In this document: one piece after another, positions 42,043 through 53,904 of the stretch | Numbering within the stretch: the stretch's first letter is position 1 | How the letters are laid out: each line of letters starts with the position of its first letter | Assembly (NCBI GenBank): GCA_021030905.1 | Contig: JAGFMI010000001.1 | Span: forward strand, 434,001 to 498,000 | Direction: 5' to 3' | Source: Pyrenula massariospora | Taxonomy: Eukaryota > Ascomycota > Eurotiomycetes > Pyrenulales > Pyrenulaceae | DNA: 64,000 bases | Made by a program: the position numbers and the translations under genes | Notes under the pieces: generated by a model | Seen by the model: only the letters and a program-made list of their open reading frames with translations | What the model was told of the DNA's origin: nothing | Databases searched by the model: none

Positions 42043-43165
42043 ATGCAAATTCCACAATTCCCGTACCTCTATGCCAACTCCGCATATGACTGCAAGCTTC
42101 GGTGCTCCCGAAGCTTCACACCAGTAGCAATGGAAACCGACTTTGGCTCTGAGTGGGCAAATTTCGAAAAGGTTGTTCAGAGCGTCTACCAGTCACCATC
42201 AATATCTGTCCGTCATGTTCAGTGTCTTGCCAGTCACCACCATCAGGTGTACCAAGTTACGCTCGCCTCGACCATACTGATGATCGACTCCACGGATATC
42301 ATTTTCAAATTTCCACCTCGATCAAATAAGCTGTCACTCTCGCATGATCGTTCAGCTCTTCTCACCGAATCTCATCTGCTGTCGTTTCTCAAACATGACC
42401 CTGTTCTCCCCACACCGTCTGTCCTGCGCTGCGAGACCCGACCTGCGACCATCTCTCGTCCGTTTCTGCTGACAGAATGTCTTCCTGGGACTCGATTGGC
42501 CGATATATTACATTACATATCGCCATATGTTCGTTCCAAAATCGATCGCCAGATCGGCCTTTTCCACCATCACGTTTCTCTCAAGCAGGCACCAACGTTC
42601 GGACATCCGCTGGCAGTTGCGAATGGGACCGGCTCGGCCTCTTGGCGTGAAGCGTTCAAGACCATCTTGGAATCATTACTTCAAGATGCTGAGGATATGA
42701 TGCTGAGCTTGCCATATGCTCATATCAGACAGCAAATCAGTCGACTCTTGCCTGCATTAGATGACGTCACGGAGTCGCGGTTGTGTATGGTAGAGCTAGG
42801 GTTGCCTGAAAGGGTTCTTGTTGACACAGAGACGGGCAAAGTTACCGGTTTGGTGGACTGGAGTTGGGGAGTCTGGGGAGACCCTTCATTCGCGAAGATA
42901 TGGGAGGACCCTACCTCAGACTTCATGGAGGGATATGGAGAGGTACTTACCAACGCTGGGCATTTGCGGACAAGACGGGTGATGTATGTCGCTAAGCGAG
43001 ACTGATTGGTATTTACGGAGCTGATGGACTTTTAGGTACAATTGCTATCACGCCATCCGCGACATTCTCAAAACGTATATCCGTGATAGAAACGACGAAA
43101 AGGAGATGGCCGGCAGGAGATCTTTGACGATCGCGTTGAACGAGATGGTACAAACTGTATCCTGA
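42043..43165 (+). CDS. Aminoglycoside-phosphotransferase-fold protein with degenerate catalytic motif
   Basis: Exons 42043-42983 and 43036-43165 (52-nt intron, GTATGT...TTTTAG) give 356 residues from ATG 42043. A second ATG at 42130 is an alternative. It has the layout of the fungal APH/choline-kinase-like family: an N-lobe with IIFKFPP, hinge text RPFLLTECLPGTRLADIL, a C-lobe, and the end LVDWSWGVWGDPSFA corresponding to the family's IDWE..GDP metal site. Where active members have an HxDxxxxN catalytic loop, this protein reads VELGLPERVLVD: His, Asp and Asn are all replaced, although the downstream metal-binding Asp is kept. I infer a pseudokinase or a gene under relaxed constraint. The second exon (YNCYHAIRDILKTYI) supplies the usual C-terminal helix. 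Confidence 0.75.
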
Positions 43166-44045
43166 CGCTCAATCTGACAGACGACTCTGGAAATTCATGC
43201 CTTTTCTTGAGCATCCGTTACTTGGAAACCTGCAGCAATAAACATCCTAGCACTGACATGGACCAGCCGTTACTGCAGCGGCTCTACAGTCTTTGGTCTA
43301 GACTAGGCGACGCAAGCGACCTGTCATAACGCAGGAAATCTCTCGAGAACGGAGTTGGAGGGATTAGAACACCATCGACTATGTTGCCCTTGGATCCTTA
43401 CCTTTCGCTGTGGATAATTCTCGAAGTCGGCCTGATCACGTTGCAACCGTCAGTGGTGCTAATAGGCGTCAAAACCGAAGAATCCATCCCTGATTGCTTT
43501 GCACTTTCCGTAACGGTTATGCCGACCTTTACCACCCCTCCAACCGATGACAGCGGTAAAGAATCGGAAGACAGGGGTATTACTCCTATGAAGGAGGTAG
43601 GAGGGCGCGGCTACTGTAGATGAAACAGTCGGGAGATTGAAACGCCGCTTATAGTGAGCGCCAAGACCGCCTCCCCCAGATTTTGCGGTCCTTTGATTGA
43701 CCGACAAACAAGAACACTTTATTGTTTCCTGACCATGTTTCGAACACATCGTCAGGCGAAATTATTTCGGGCTGTTTTCCCATAGCTCAATTCCATTCTC
43801 TCCGCTTTTTTATTTACTTGGTGATTGGCAATGGAGATCTCTAAGCCCGGTGCTTGTCCTTAATGAGGCGTACTATGAAGATGTTTTCATCCATAAAAGT
43901 ACCATGACTTCTCTGACGCCTCTATTACTTCTCTTCTGAGTGTCCCATGCTACTTTCCTATTCTTACAGAGCATAGACTTGCATTCCATTCTTTTCGTAC
44001 CACTCATTCGTTCATTTTTTCAACTTCTTGTCTATTATTAGCAGT
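43166..44045. other. Intergenic DNA with CT-rich promoter of the next gene
   Basis: 880 bp. No gene is seen. 43,900-44,045 is pyrimidine-rich (cttctcttctgag, ttttttcaacttcttg), typical just upstream of a fungal plus-strand start. Confidence 0.5.
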
Positions 44046-46103
44046 ATGAAATTCACAAACCTTGCCACGGTTTTCTCTTCAATTCTTTTGTGCCGTTTCG
44101 CTGAGGCCCAGCTTTCTTCGTCGTCTCTGGAAAGTCACGTCGATGCTTTGGATTTAGGATTCAGCTTCAATCCCGTCAAGCCTGCTTACTGGACATCTTT
44201 GCCTCACCATCGCAGGACACCATTTGCGGTATGTAGATTGAGCTCTCTTTTACAACCCACAGCTAATCGGTTGTAGGTCTCCCCCGACGGAAAGTCCGCG
44301 TACTTGGCATATCTTGATGCCTCTGAGACCGATGTCCACATCCTGCAAGTAGACCCGAGCACTTTTGCTGCAGTTGGCACTCCTGTGACGGTAACGGGAG
44401 GTAAAGAAGCGGGTGGTCTTGTTGCTCAGAACGATGGCTTCGCACTCCTCACTAATGTTGCTGTCACCGGGGTCGACAATGCTCCTCCAGGCAATACACC
44501 AGTTCCTGTAATCGTCCGTTACCAAAACGGAGCCGAAGCGTGGCGTACTTTTGTCGCTGGTCCCAACGTTCACCCAAACGATGGCTTGTCAATGGCCCCG
44601 GATCTAAATGGCGACTTGGTCTATTCTGAAGCGGCTGGGCTCTATGGCGCATACTTTGTGGTCACCGACTATTCAGGTCCGCCTGCTGGTCATTTCGGTG
44701 ACTCAATCGAATATGTGGATGACAAAGGCACCTTGCAAAATATCCAGGGAGCTTCAAGTTCATGGGGATGCAGTCACAATACTGGCATTGCATTTGAAGC
44801 AGCTGACCAACCACCTTACGCCAGCATTTGTGCTGAGGACCATGGCTCGATTTGGCTCAATACAAAAACTCGGGGAATGAGTGGGCAGAAGATTGCTGGT
44901 GAGAACACCACCAATGGTGCAAGTGGCGAACCCATGGGTGGTATGAGTGGATCGTACAGTGCTCTTGCCAACTTTCCCGGATCTACTCAGTACATTTTTG
45001 CATGGGCTACCCGAGGCTGCATCGACCTCACACAAGATACCTGGATGGGCGCGGGTTTTACACAATGTTTACCGAGGACCATGAATCACAATGTCGCCAT
45101 TTCACTCATGAAAGATAAGCAGACCATGGCTGGCGCCCAGGCCATCTCGACAGTTGGCGCTGCCTCTGGGGATGCCCAACTCAATCTAGTCACTACAGGC
45201 TCCATTGACCGCTCGAACGTTCATGTTGCTACCTTCGACGGCTCTTCCGCAATGGTTAGCTGGGAAGAGGTCGCCAGTCCCACATGCAAGGACATCGCAA
45301 TGGGCTGCTCCGGCACATTCACCGGCTCGTATTTCCAAGCTGTCGACTCAACCGGCGCGAAGAAAGGAGACCCAGTCTCCAGCCAGAACATATATGTCTC
45401 GGGTGACATAGTCAACATCGGCAACAAGCTTTGCTGGCCGTACGTCAACACGGCATGGGATCTTTCCAAGGCGGTAGGCTATGGCTCCAAGGGAACGACC
45501 GTGACCAAAATGTCGATCGCTTGCATGAGCAACGGCGGATCTGGCTCTGGTTCTACAAACGGCAGTGCTTCCACTACGAATGGGACTTCCAGCGCAATCC
45601 CGGCCTCCAGCGCCACCCCATCATCCTCTGCAGTCGCTGCCTCATCATCAGATGCTGCGCCAAGCTCCAGCGCAGTCGTCTCCGATGCCGCACCCTCGCT
45701 CTCCGCACCAAGCGACCTCTCGACCGCCGCTGCCCCTGCTGTAACCGACTCTACCTCGCCAGTCGTCGGCACAGAGATCCCCGCCGCCCCTTCTGCCTCG
45801 GATTCTTCTGACTCCGCGGCCGACCCGGCAAGCACGGATGTGCCTTCCACGCCTACCGATACGGCGCCCGCTGGCACTGATCCGTCTGTGACTGCGATCC
45901 CCAGTGAGACATCGTCTGCCTCGGGGTCCTCGACTGTTCCCTCCGCCACCGGCTCCGCGACTACGCCATCAGGGGGCTCCGCCAACGGCCAGGATATCGC
46001 GTCGATACTGGAGAAGCTCATTGCGCTTCTCACACAATTGCTTCAGTCAGCCAAGTCGAATGGCGGGGAGGTGAGGAGGCATGCAAGGGATTTGGTGATG
46101 TAG
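44046..46103 (+). CDS. Secreted protein, propeller-like head and Ser/Thr/Ala-rich tail
   Basis: Exons 44046-44228 and 44277-46103 (48-nt intron) give 669 residues. A signal peptide is clear: MKFTNLATVFSSILLCRFAEAQ. Residues ~60-470 read like a beta-propeller-type domain (VSPDGKSAYLAYLD, VHILQVDPSTFAAVG, HPNDGLSMAPDLNGDLVYSE), with scattered cysteines that could form disulfides (WGCSH, SICAED, RGCIDL, QCLPR, PTCKDIAMGCSG). A low-complexity Ser/Ala/Thr/Pro stalk of about 130 residues follows and would be O-glycosylated. The end (LEKLIALLTQLLQ...RRHARDLVM) is amphipathic and not a good GPI signal. I do not recognise the family. An extracellular or wall-associated protein is expected. The tail repeats are codon-varied, so they are not a recent expansion. 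Confidence 0.78.
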
Positions 46104-46454
46104 ATAGATAGGCATCGCGTTGAGGGGAGTTGCTGTTGCGGAAGCTTCGATTCTTGTTGATATCTACCTTAAGTACGAAAATGATTTGATTGTGTCAAAT
46201 AAGTGAACATGTCAGATACACCTCACGTAATCTCTGACGTGGGAGTTTCTCCTGAGCGACTTGGTGCCACACGTGAAAAAATCATACCTAGATACCTACC
46301 TAGTCAATAGCTGCAACCATGACTCGCGAACTGTTGGAGCGCGTGGTAGGCATGACTCTGGGTGGGCTTGGCGGGGGGGAGCATTGAAAATTAGTGTCGG
46401 CCTTGCCTCCCCGCCGGCTTAGCAGTTACAACTTCACGAGCGAGATAAGCATAA

Positions 46455-46546
46455 TGTTGTAAGGTCTTGATTATTTGGTTGCGGATCGTAGGCTAGTGGC
46501 CTGTGATCCTCTCTATCTAACTAAATGGATAGTTGGTGTTCTAACG
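46455..46546 (-). mobile_element. Candidate Copia-type LTR remnant
   Basis: Read on the minus strand, the 92-base block begins Y-GTTAGAACACC and ends CCTTACAACA, i.e. TG..CA-like ends with one C at the first position. It is preceded by a gagcgggagcg stretch resembling the polyprotein end that abuts the 3' LTR in Copia elements. No intact internal region follows. The assignment rests on this pattern only. Confidence 0.35.
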
Positions 46547-46718
46547 CTCCCGCTCAGCCTCTAGTTAAGCTAATTAAGCAAAGCAACTAAGAATCACCTA
46601 TACAACCCTTTAAACCTTGTGCACGTATGATATCCGCTCCCTAGCCCCGCCGAGCACCCCTCTAGACCTTATAGGCGGCGGAGGTCCCTTGGGGTGGAGC
46701 ACCAATTTCAACTGGGGA

Positions 46719-46881
46719 TATTCCTATCCCCAAAGCTGATAATGATGTCGATCAAATTTTGAATGGTCTACCTTGGTCCATGCTATCCCAAATTTTGCCC
46801 GTGCTATCCCTGGACTGGGTTGGTATGGACTAAGGCAGACCAATCAAAAACCCGTCGACATTGTCACCAGCCTAGGGAATA
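46719..46881. mobile_element. MITE, copy A of a family also found at 62179-62288
   Basis: The core 46757-46849 has inverted ends ttttgaatggtct / agaccaatcaaaa. Weaker pairing continues outward through atgtcga / tcgacat to tattcc / ggaata. The centre shares atcccaaatt and ggttgg with copy B. There is no coding capacity. Confidence 0.6.
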
Positions 46882-46960
46882 GCCTCATCTGCACGCTCTG
46901 TCTCTTGCTGTTAACTTAGTTGTCGATCAAATTCCCCAACGCGGTACCACCAAATTGCTC

Positions 46961-49037
46961 TCAATACGCCTTATTCGCCTCCACCATCTTCATCCTCCTT
47001 CTCTTCCAGATCCCCGCGTTGTCAAAAACAAGCTCTGCCGAGTCCTTCTCATTCACACGGATCATCACCGGCTCTTTGAACGTCTCGAGCGTGCTGACCC
47101 CGACGCTGGTGCCGTCCATGTGCGCAGGCGTTTGAGAGTTCACTCCGAGCATCAGGAGCTCGCCGATGGAGTCCCAGCTGCCCCCGACTCGGCCGGTGGT
47201 GAGAGTTATGGTGAGGTAGGCGGCGGTTAGGAGGCAGTATGTGATTAGACAAGTGAGCGACAATCGGACTGGGGTTCCGGAGCTGTTGTAACCGTAGACC
47301 CGACTGTAGCCGTGGACTATAAGCTGGGTTAGGTTCCGGGCTTCTGTCCAGTTCGTTGAGGTAGAGAAATATATTTCATCGTATTGTTTGTCGATTCCGG
47401 TTTCCCGGAAGTATTCTTGGAAAGAGTTGGACTGTTGTTCATTAAGGCGAAATTTTAACATCTCGTCTGTCCTCTTGCCTCTGTCAATGTAGAGGTCAAC
47501 ATTTAAGTTAGGCGGCTGCACGGCATCTGATATGCCAATCAAAAGAACATAAGCGATCTTGTAATGAAACATTCCGTAATGAATCATTGAGTTGAACCCG
47601 ACACGATTTTTTGGGAGGGCCTCAATCCACACTGAAGTTAACCGCTCGGCCCACTTCGCAGAAACCATGACTGGGGTTTCCCCATAAGACGACGCCTCAG
47701 CCGGCTGGGATGTGAACTTACTTGAAGAGACATCGTAAGTAACAGAAGACTTTACCCAATGAATGTCTACGGTACAAGCTATGGCGCTGTCGTAACTGGC
47801 GGGTTCGTAGCCCCACGCGCCTTCCACGTAGAGTAGTGAATGCTGGCGAGTGCCTCGAGGTAAGTTGCGCCAGAGGGCCTTGTGAGCGTGGTATTTTTCG
47901 ACATTTGTTGGAGGAGGTATCGTGACACCAGTACTTGTTTCTTCCAGGTCAGAAAAAGAGATGAGATTTTGGAGTGCGCTATCACTGCTATTGTCGAAAG
48001 TAAGATATGTGCGATCTAGATCGGAGCCAGGAGAAGGCCAGACGTTCCGATGGCACCTCATTTTCACGTGAGGCTGCAATGATTCTGTGACGTGCAGTCC
48101 AACGAACTTTTTGGATATCGTATAAACCGATCGAAGGCCACGAGCAACACGATACCCAACGAAGCTAACACTACCTAGGTCGTAAACACCGTAGAAGGTT
48201 TTATCCTCATTACGGGAGAACTCAAAAGGCCGAAAACCAAGATCAGCGGCTAGGACTAGTTCCGTTGTTTCGGCGGAGAGACTTCTCAAAGCTTGAGAGG
48301 CCGTCTGCCCGAACGCCTCCTTATTCCTTTTCGTAAGGTCAGCTATTGACCCTAGGATATGTTCGTTGAGATGATTCATACACAAGATCGCCTTCGTCTA
48401 GCTCCACATACTCTGGAAACAATGCTGCATGGTCGTCTAGAAATAGCAAAGCTTGTCCCGCATGGTGGAGAACGGGGCGCGGAGTCATCAAGACAGCGCT
48501 AGATGGACCAACTATGGCAACCAAGATGACCATTGTCGGTATAGTAAGGGCAAAGAGCAGCATCCGCCAACTTCGAGGCCACTTCGAAGTCAGAGGTCCC
48601 CAGAGCTCTAAAGACCATAAGAACGAGATGTTCCGAATGTTCAAAGGTGAAAGCAGTACACCTAGCGGTAAGCCGTTCTCGGACAATGCTTGGTGTCTGA
48701 CCAAACTCAGCAACATCGTTGCAAGTGATGTCTGGATTAGAACATCCAGTAGCTTTGCCGCAAATTGTACAGCAGTGATAGCGGTGATAGAAACAAAACC
48801 AAGAAAGTGGCCTCTGATGTTAAGAACGATGAACACCAACGAGACGGCTGCTGGGATCAGGTGGAGTAGGGAATGAAGAATTGCAATTGATCTATTGCGA
48901 TAGATGGCAACTTTTGGCTTCTCCGTCGTTAGCTTCGATTTCGCAAATTGCGCAAGAATCTGAAGATGGAAGAACCAGGTCGTGGTCTGGAAGCGGGACA
49001 TATTTCTGCCCAGCTTAGATGCTTTGAATGATGGCAT
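46961..49037 (-). pseudogene. Fungal multi-pass membrane protein, broken by a frameshift
   Basis: The upstream part (ATG 49037 to TGA 48339) gives ~230 residues with three membrane stretches (LHLIPAAVSLVFIVLNIRG, ITAITAVQFAAKLLDVLIQ, LLFALTIPTMVILVAIVG). The downstream part, in another frame, is open from 48385 to 46961 and carries a large, probably extracytosolic region (YLTFDNSSDSALQNL, TSTNWTEARNLTQLIV) plus a C-terminal membrane segment (LITYCLLTAAYLTITLTT). Together they form the usual plan of an unnamed fungal membrane family: N-terminal helices, an extracytosolic region and a last helix. The two frames overlap at 48339-48385 and I found no GT-AG intron there that joins them, so a one-base indel is the simplest explanation. 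Two separate genes (second ATG at 48379) is the alternative. Confidence 0.6.
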
Positions 49038-50633
49038 TGCTTCGATGAGCTGCTCCGAGCGCGTGTCGATGCCAGCAATTGAAGGATGGAATTTGACTTT
49101 CGAGTCATAAGGCGCACGGACTCCTGAATTGTATAAAAAAACAAAGGCCCATCATCTGCGGTTGAGAAAGAAAAGCCTGTAGGACTGGAAGGTTTGAGAG
49201 TCAGGAAATTACCCACACACACCTTTATTTGAGTCAGTTTCAGGTTGAGCGGCTACTTTCTCTTCTCTTCCCTATTCGTGGTATGCAAACCTTAGATGCA
49301 TTGTAACTTACGTCCACAAGGCAATGAAGGGGCCGTTTGGTCGACAAGGCCATCGAAAGCGAAGGCAGCCTGATGAAGGCATGTCTCTTGCAATATCTGG
49401 CCAATGCCTAGCCGTACGAAACATAAATACGGATCGAATACGACGTAGAGTAGATGTCCTACAGTCATTTTGGTCCAGTATAGTGAGGCTTTTGTGTTAA
49501 GCTTGTGGTATATTTAAGCACTCAAGACAGGAAAGTTGGCGGCCTTCGGAACGTCCAAAATTTAAGGCAGACTTTGCCGTCGTTTACCCGGAGGCCCCCC
49601 ACCACCACTGCTGCTTCAGCCGCTTTTGGCCCTGCAGCTCGGTTTTAGCACCTGTAAGTCGATGCAAGCCACAGATTTTGTTGGGAAAGGGGGGGAGGGG
49701 GTAGGGGCTGCTAAGGCTACATTGAGCATGTCCCAAAGACAATGAATTGCAGGTTTGCCTGCAGAAATTGCGGAATTCACCATCTACCTCCTCTAAGCGA
49801 GCTTAGAATACAGAGGAGCTATGTGACGCATTATACGCTAATTAGTATTATCAACCATAACCTTCACAAACCTGACTGTCCCGGCCCACCATAGAACTCT
49901 AAGGTCCCTTTCCGAAACGGCTTTGCTTACACATAGCGTGAATCCTATGGTAAGCCATTGCTATCTACCTCTTGGCCTCAACCTCATCATCCGGGACTAC
50001 TACTCTCGGAACGTTCTTTTTCAGCATACCAACTTTCGGATGAGCTGTGCCAGTATCTCGTAAGGATATCAGTCTACAAAGAGAAGGGGAACCGTCGTGG
50101 GAGGAATAGGAGTGGTGCCTATAGAAACAGGAATCCTAAATACGCATAACTTTTTTAGGTCAGCGAAGATTTAAGGGATCCTCTAAACGGAGAGGCTTGA
50201 TATATCAGTCATCACTATAATGCGTAAGAGAGACTCACAGCCAAGCCTGAGCACGCCTGCCACCTCGGCCTTGACAGTCCTTAATATGGGCGGATCTTTA
50301 AGGCCCTTGCCGCCTGATTATTTAGCTACAATGCCAAAAAGCCGGCGTCTCAGTATGATGGCGTGTAAAGCAGCCTCACCCGGATGCCAAACAAGGCTCA
50401 GTAACAGAAGTAGTGGCCGGTCGTTTTGGTGTGGTACGCCGTGCGGAGTAAAATCATCGGCCACGGGGGAAAGCAATTTGAAGTCGATGCTGGTTCTTAT
50501 TGTCTTGGCAGTGACGCACCGAGTGCTGGGGTTTGACACGTTCCTGGCTTACCCGCAATCAGGTACGGGCTGGAAGCTCCCGACTTCAGAACAGCTCTCA
50601 GTTGCCCTTGCTTGATGAAAAGGCCTATGCACA
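49038..50633. other. Intergenic DNA, nothing recognised
   Basis: 1.6 kb. An ATG frame at 50220-50615 (131 codons) has no family resemblance and runs into the Sro7 promoter, so I do not call it. 49,780-50,220 is A/T-richer with no structure I can name. Confidence 0.45.
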
Positions 50634-53600
50634 ATGGCTTCGCTTCTCCGAGGCAAGCAAGCCGGCATCCAGCATGACCTCTCCACTGGCATCTCTCCCG
50701 ATCTCTTCGCTCTCGACGAAGTAAGCATCCCCTCCCCACCAATTAACACTTTCCAAGTTAACCAGTCAACTCCCCCTTCCCTCAGCTCGCCCGTTATGGC
50801 GTCAACTCCAAAATCTCTTGTCTTGCATACGAACCCATTCAATCCCTCCTCGCGGTCGGCACCTCCGAGCCCAAGTATGGCTCAGGCCAAGTCTACGTCT
50901 TTGGCCAAAAACGCGTCTGCGCCATCTACAAAACCCCGCGGAAAGCGTCGATCAGATACCTCCAGTTCTGCGCGGATAAGTTATTGAGTGTGGACTCGAA
51001 GAATGATTTATGCGTCTTTAGTTTGGTGACGAGAAGGATGATAGCGAGTTATGCGCCGCCAGGGCATATTACAGCGCTTGAGAGTGATCCGAGTTTGGAT
51101 TATGCTTTTTTGGGGCTGCAGAATGGTTGGTTGGATGAAAACCGCAGATTACGCTTGACTGACAGAGTCTCTGCTTGCAGGTGAAATCATAGCCTATGAC
51201 CTTGACCGGGCAGCTGTAACCGGCTTCAAGATACCGAACTGCTGGAGGGAAATGAATCCCAGAGCAAGGCTCGTGCCGGTGGTGTCGATGCAGTTTCACC
51301 CGAAAGATATTGGGACCATGCTCATTGGGTATTCTGATGGAGCTGCAATATTCTCGTTCAAGCAGAATAAAGCGATCAAATACTTCCACTATGAGATACC
51401 TCGGGGGGCCCCGGGTGGTGATTCAGATCCCACAGCTTTGCACGAAGTCAGGAGGCCAAGGCTAACGCAAGCCATCTGGCATCCAACAGGCACATTCATA
51501 ATGACCGCTCATGAAGACTCCAGTTTGGTGTTCTGGGATCCAAGAGACGGACGCATCCTAGAAGCGAGGACATTGCAAGCCTCTGGTGTGAATATACCCG
51601 GAGGTGGAAGTGTGAGCCTTGGTGGTGCTCCAGGCACGTTTGCAGTGAAAGAACCATATTTCCGAATAGCATGGTGCTCGAAAGACAACCCAGATGATAC
51701 TGGACTTCTGTTCGCTGGAGGCACGCCAACGACAGCACCGACCAGAGGCTTAACATTTCTCGACCTTGGTCTTACTCCTAATTATCAAACATCTTCATGG
51801 CAGATTTTGTCCTCTCTATTCCAGTCGTCGAAGCGCCAACACGTTCTTCCTACGCCCCCAAACGCCGAAGTTGTGGACTTCCTCCTCATCCCTCGTTCTT
51901 CCCCTCATTACGCTGGCGCTCATGATCCAATAGCCGTCATTTGTCTCCTTGGGTCTGGAGAGCTTGTAACACTGAGCTTCCCGAGTGCCCATCCGATCAC
52001 GCCTACTAATCAGTTACACCTTTCCTTGACATACGTTCATCCCTTCGTCACTAGGATAGCTTTGTCAGGTGTTGATCGGACTCGCTGGCTTGGCTTCAAG
52101 GAGAACCGCCAACACGGGCCTAACTTCGTAACCGGCGGTGCAGAAGGGATGAAACCGATGAAGAGGTTCGAGAAACGAAATATTGTTCAAACGGCACACG
52201 CAGACGGCGTTGTCCGGGTCTGGGATGCCGGAAATGGTGACTCTGTCGAGAATGAATCTGTCTTACAAGTTGACGTGGCGAGAGCTGTTGGACGATTTGA
52301 TAACATTGATGTTACGCAGATGTCTTTGTCTGGGGCTGCAGGTGAGATATCTGTAGGTTTGCGGTCTGGTGAAGTAGCTATCTTCCGGTGGGAACATAAC
52401 CGGAAACCAATGGATGTTCCACCAACACCAAATGAGGGACCAGGACGATTGACGAACATCATGCAAAGAGCGGATCCCGGACTAAGGGAAGGCTTACTGC
52501 CACTGACATTGTTGAATGAGCAGCAAGGCCCAGTTTCAGCTTTGAAACATAGTGATGTTGGGTTTGTTTGCGTAGGTTTCGAGTCTGGTAGTATTGCAAT
52601 GGTGGACATGAGGGGACCCGCGATCATACATACTGCTCATGTGAGTGATTTTGTGCAAAAGAGTAGGAGAGGAAGTATTCGAAAGGTAAACAGCCAGACT
52701 GCTGAGAGATCGGAGTGGCCAACTACTGTCGAGTTTGGTATTATGACCATTGAAGGGGACGGTACGTTTGGAAATCATAACCATGTTGCGCGAAACTAAT
52801 CATAATTAGATTACTCTTCGATCCTATGCTTTGTTGGGACGTCAAGGGGCAATCTCGCGACATTCAAGATATTACCATCTCCGAACGGAACCTACGGCGT
52901 GTCTTTCATTGGTGCCTCAGCACTCGACGACAGGATCATACAGGTTCATCCAATGAACTCCCGCACCGGAGAACCAGCATACGCCAGCCAGACCGCCATG
53001 GCCGGTCTACGAACCGGCTCACGAACCGACGGGGTCCTGATCGCCGTGACATTCTCCGGCGTCCGAATCTTCCAACCCCCCACCTCCAAAGGCGCCCACA
53101 AAACCTGGGACCAATACCTCTGCGACTCGGCCGCCGTCGCCCGCTTCGAGGACCGCGGCTACTGCCTCGTCGGCCTCTTCGGCGACGGCCACGCCCGCGC
53201 CTACTCGATCCCGGCCCTGAAGGAGATCGGCAGCGCCAGGGTCATCGACCACGGCCTCGACATCCGCCGCTTCTCGGAGGCCATCGTCACCCCGACGGGG
53301 GATATCTTTGGCTGGACGGGGCCCTCGGAGTGCACGCTGCTGAACGTCTGGGGCACGGGCCAGAAAGTGTCCTTCACGGGGGATCGGCTGCTCGACGAGG
53401 CGAAATTGATCCCCCCTCGGCCAACGATCTCGAATCTCCAGTGGATCGCGGGCACCCAGTACATCACCCCGGCGGATATGGACGTGCTGATCGGCGGGCC
53501 CGACCGCCCGCCCTCGAAGCGCATGCTCGACGAGATGCGCGCGCACGAAGCTGCCGCGCGGCAGGCTGGGAGACTGGGAGCGTCGCCGAAGCCAGGGCAA

Positions 53601-53904
53601 GGACAGCAGCAAGGGCAGGAAGAGGGGTATTGGGCGTACATGCAGCGGCAGGTGCAGGAGCGGACGGAGAGGCTGGGGATCATGGGGGATAACATGGAGA
53701 ATCTGGAGGCGCAGAGTAGCGGGTGGGCGGAGGATGTGGATAAGTTTGTGCAGAAGCAGAAGAGGCAGGCTGTGCTTGGCGGTGAGTTTTTTTCTTTTTT
53801 TCCCTCTGGGTTTATCCGTTTTTTTTTTCTGACGAGATGGGGTGTGGGGGTTTGGCTAATGTGTGGTGTTTGTTTTAGCTATCGGGTCGAAGTTTGGGTT
53901 TTGA
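50634..53904 (+). CDS. sro7: Lgl/tomosyn family exocytosis regulator (Sro7/Sro77 homologue)
   Basis: Five exons: 50634-50720, 50786-51125, 51181-52761, 52810-53781, 53879-53904. Introns are 65, 55, 48 and 97 nt, and the product is 1001 residues, all in phase. The start is ATG 50634 (MASLLRGKQAGIQHDLS). WD40-type blades form the two propellers of Lgl proteins (LAVGTSEPKYGSGQVYVFG, IWHPTGTFIMTAHEDSSLVFW, VSALKHSDVGFVCVGFESGS). The region near the C-terminus, VQERTERLGIMGDNMENL through VDKFVQKQKR, aligns with an R-SNARE motif, including the central Arg. The last exon adds only AIGSKFGF after a 97-nt intron. The family binds the plasma-membrane t-SNARE Sec9 and the Rab Sec4 in polarised exocytosis. 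Third codon positions switch to strongly GC-rich from about 52,980. Confidence 0.95.

Larger units (their letters stand above)
46104..46960. other. Intergenic DNA with transposon remnants
   Basis: It contains the candidate Copia LTR (46455-46546) and the MITE copy (46719-46881). No gene is seen. Confidence 0.5.

Noticed and set aside
50220-50615. ATG-started frame of 131 codons before Sro7
   Set aside because: No signal peptide at its start, no motif, and it ends in the Sro7 promoter. Opposing frames of similar length exist over the same bases.
52826-53695. Open frames of 288 (plus) and 197/164 (minus) codons over Sro7 exon 4
   Set aside because: Arg/Pro-rich shadows of a GC3-rich exon. The Sro7 frame is continuous with the upstream exons and ends in a SNARE-like motif.
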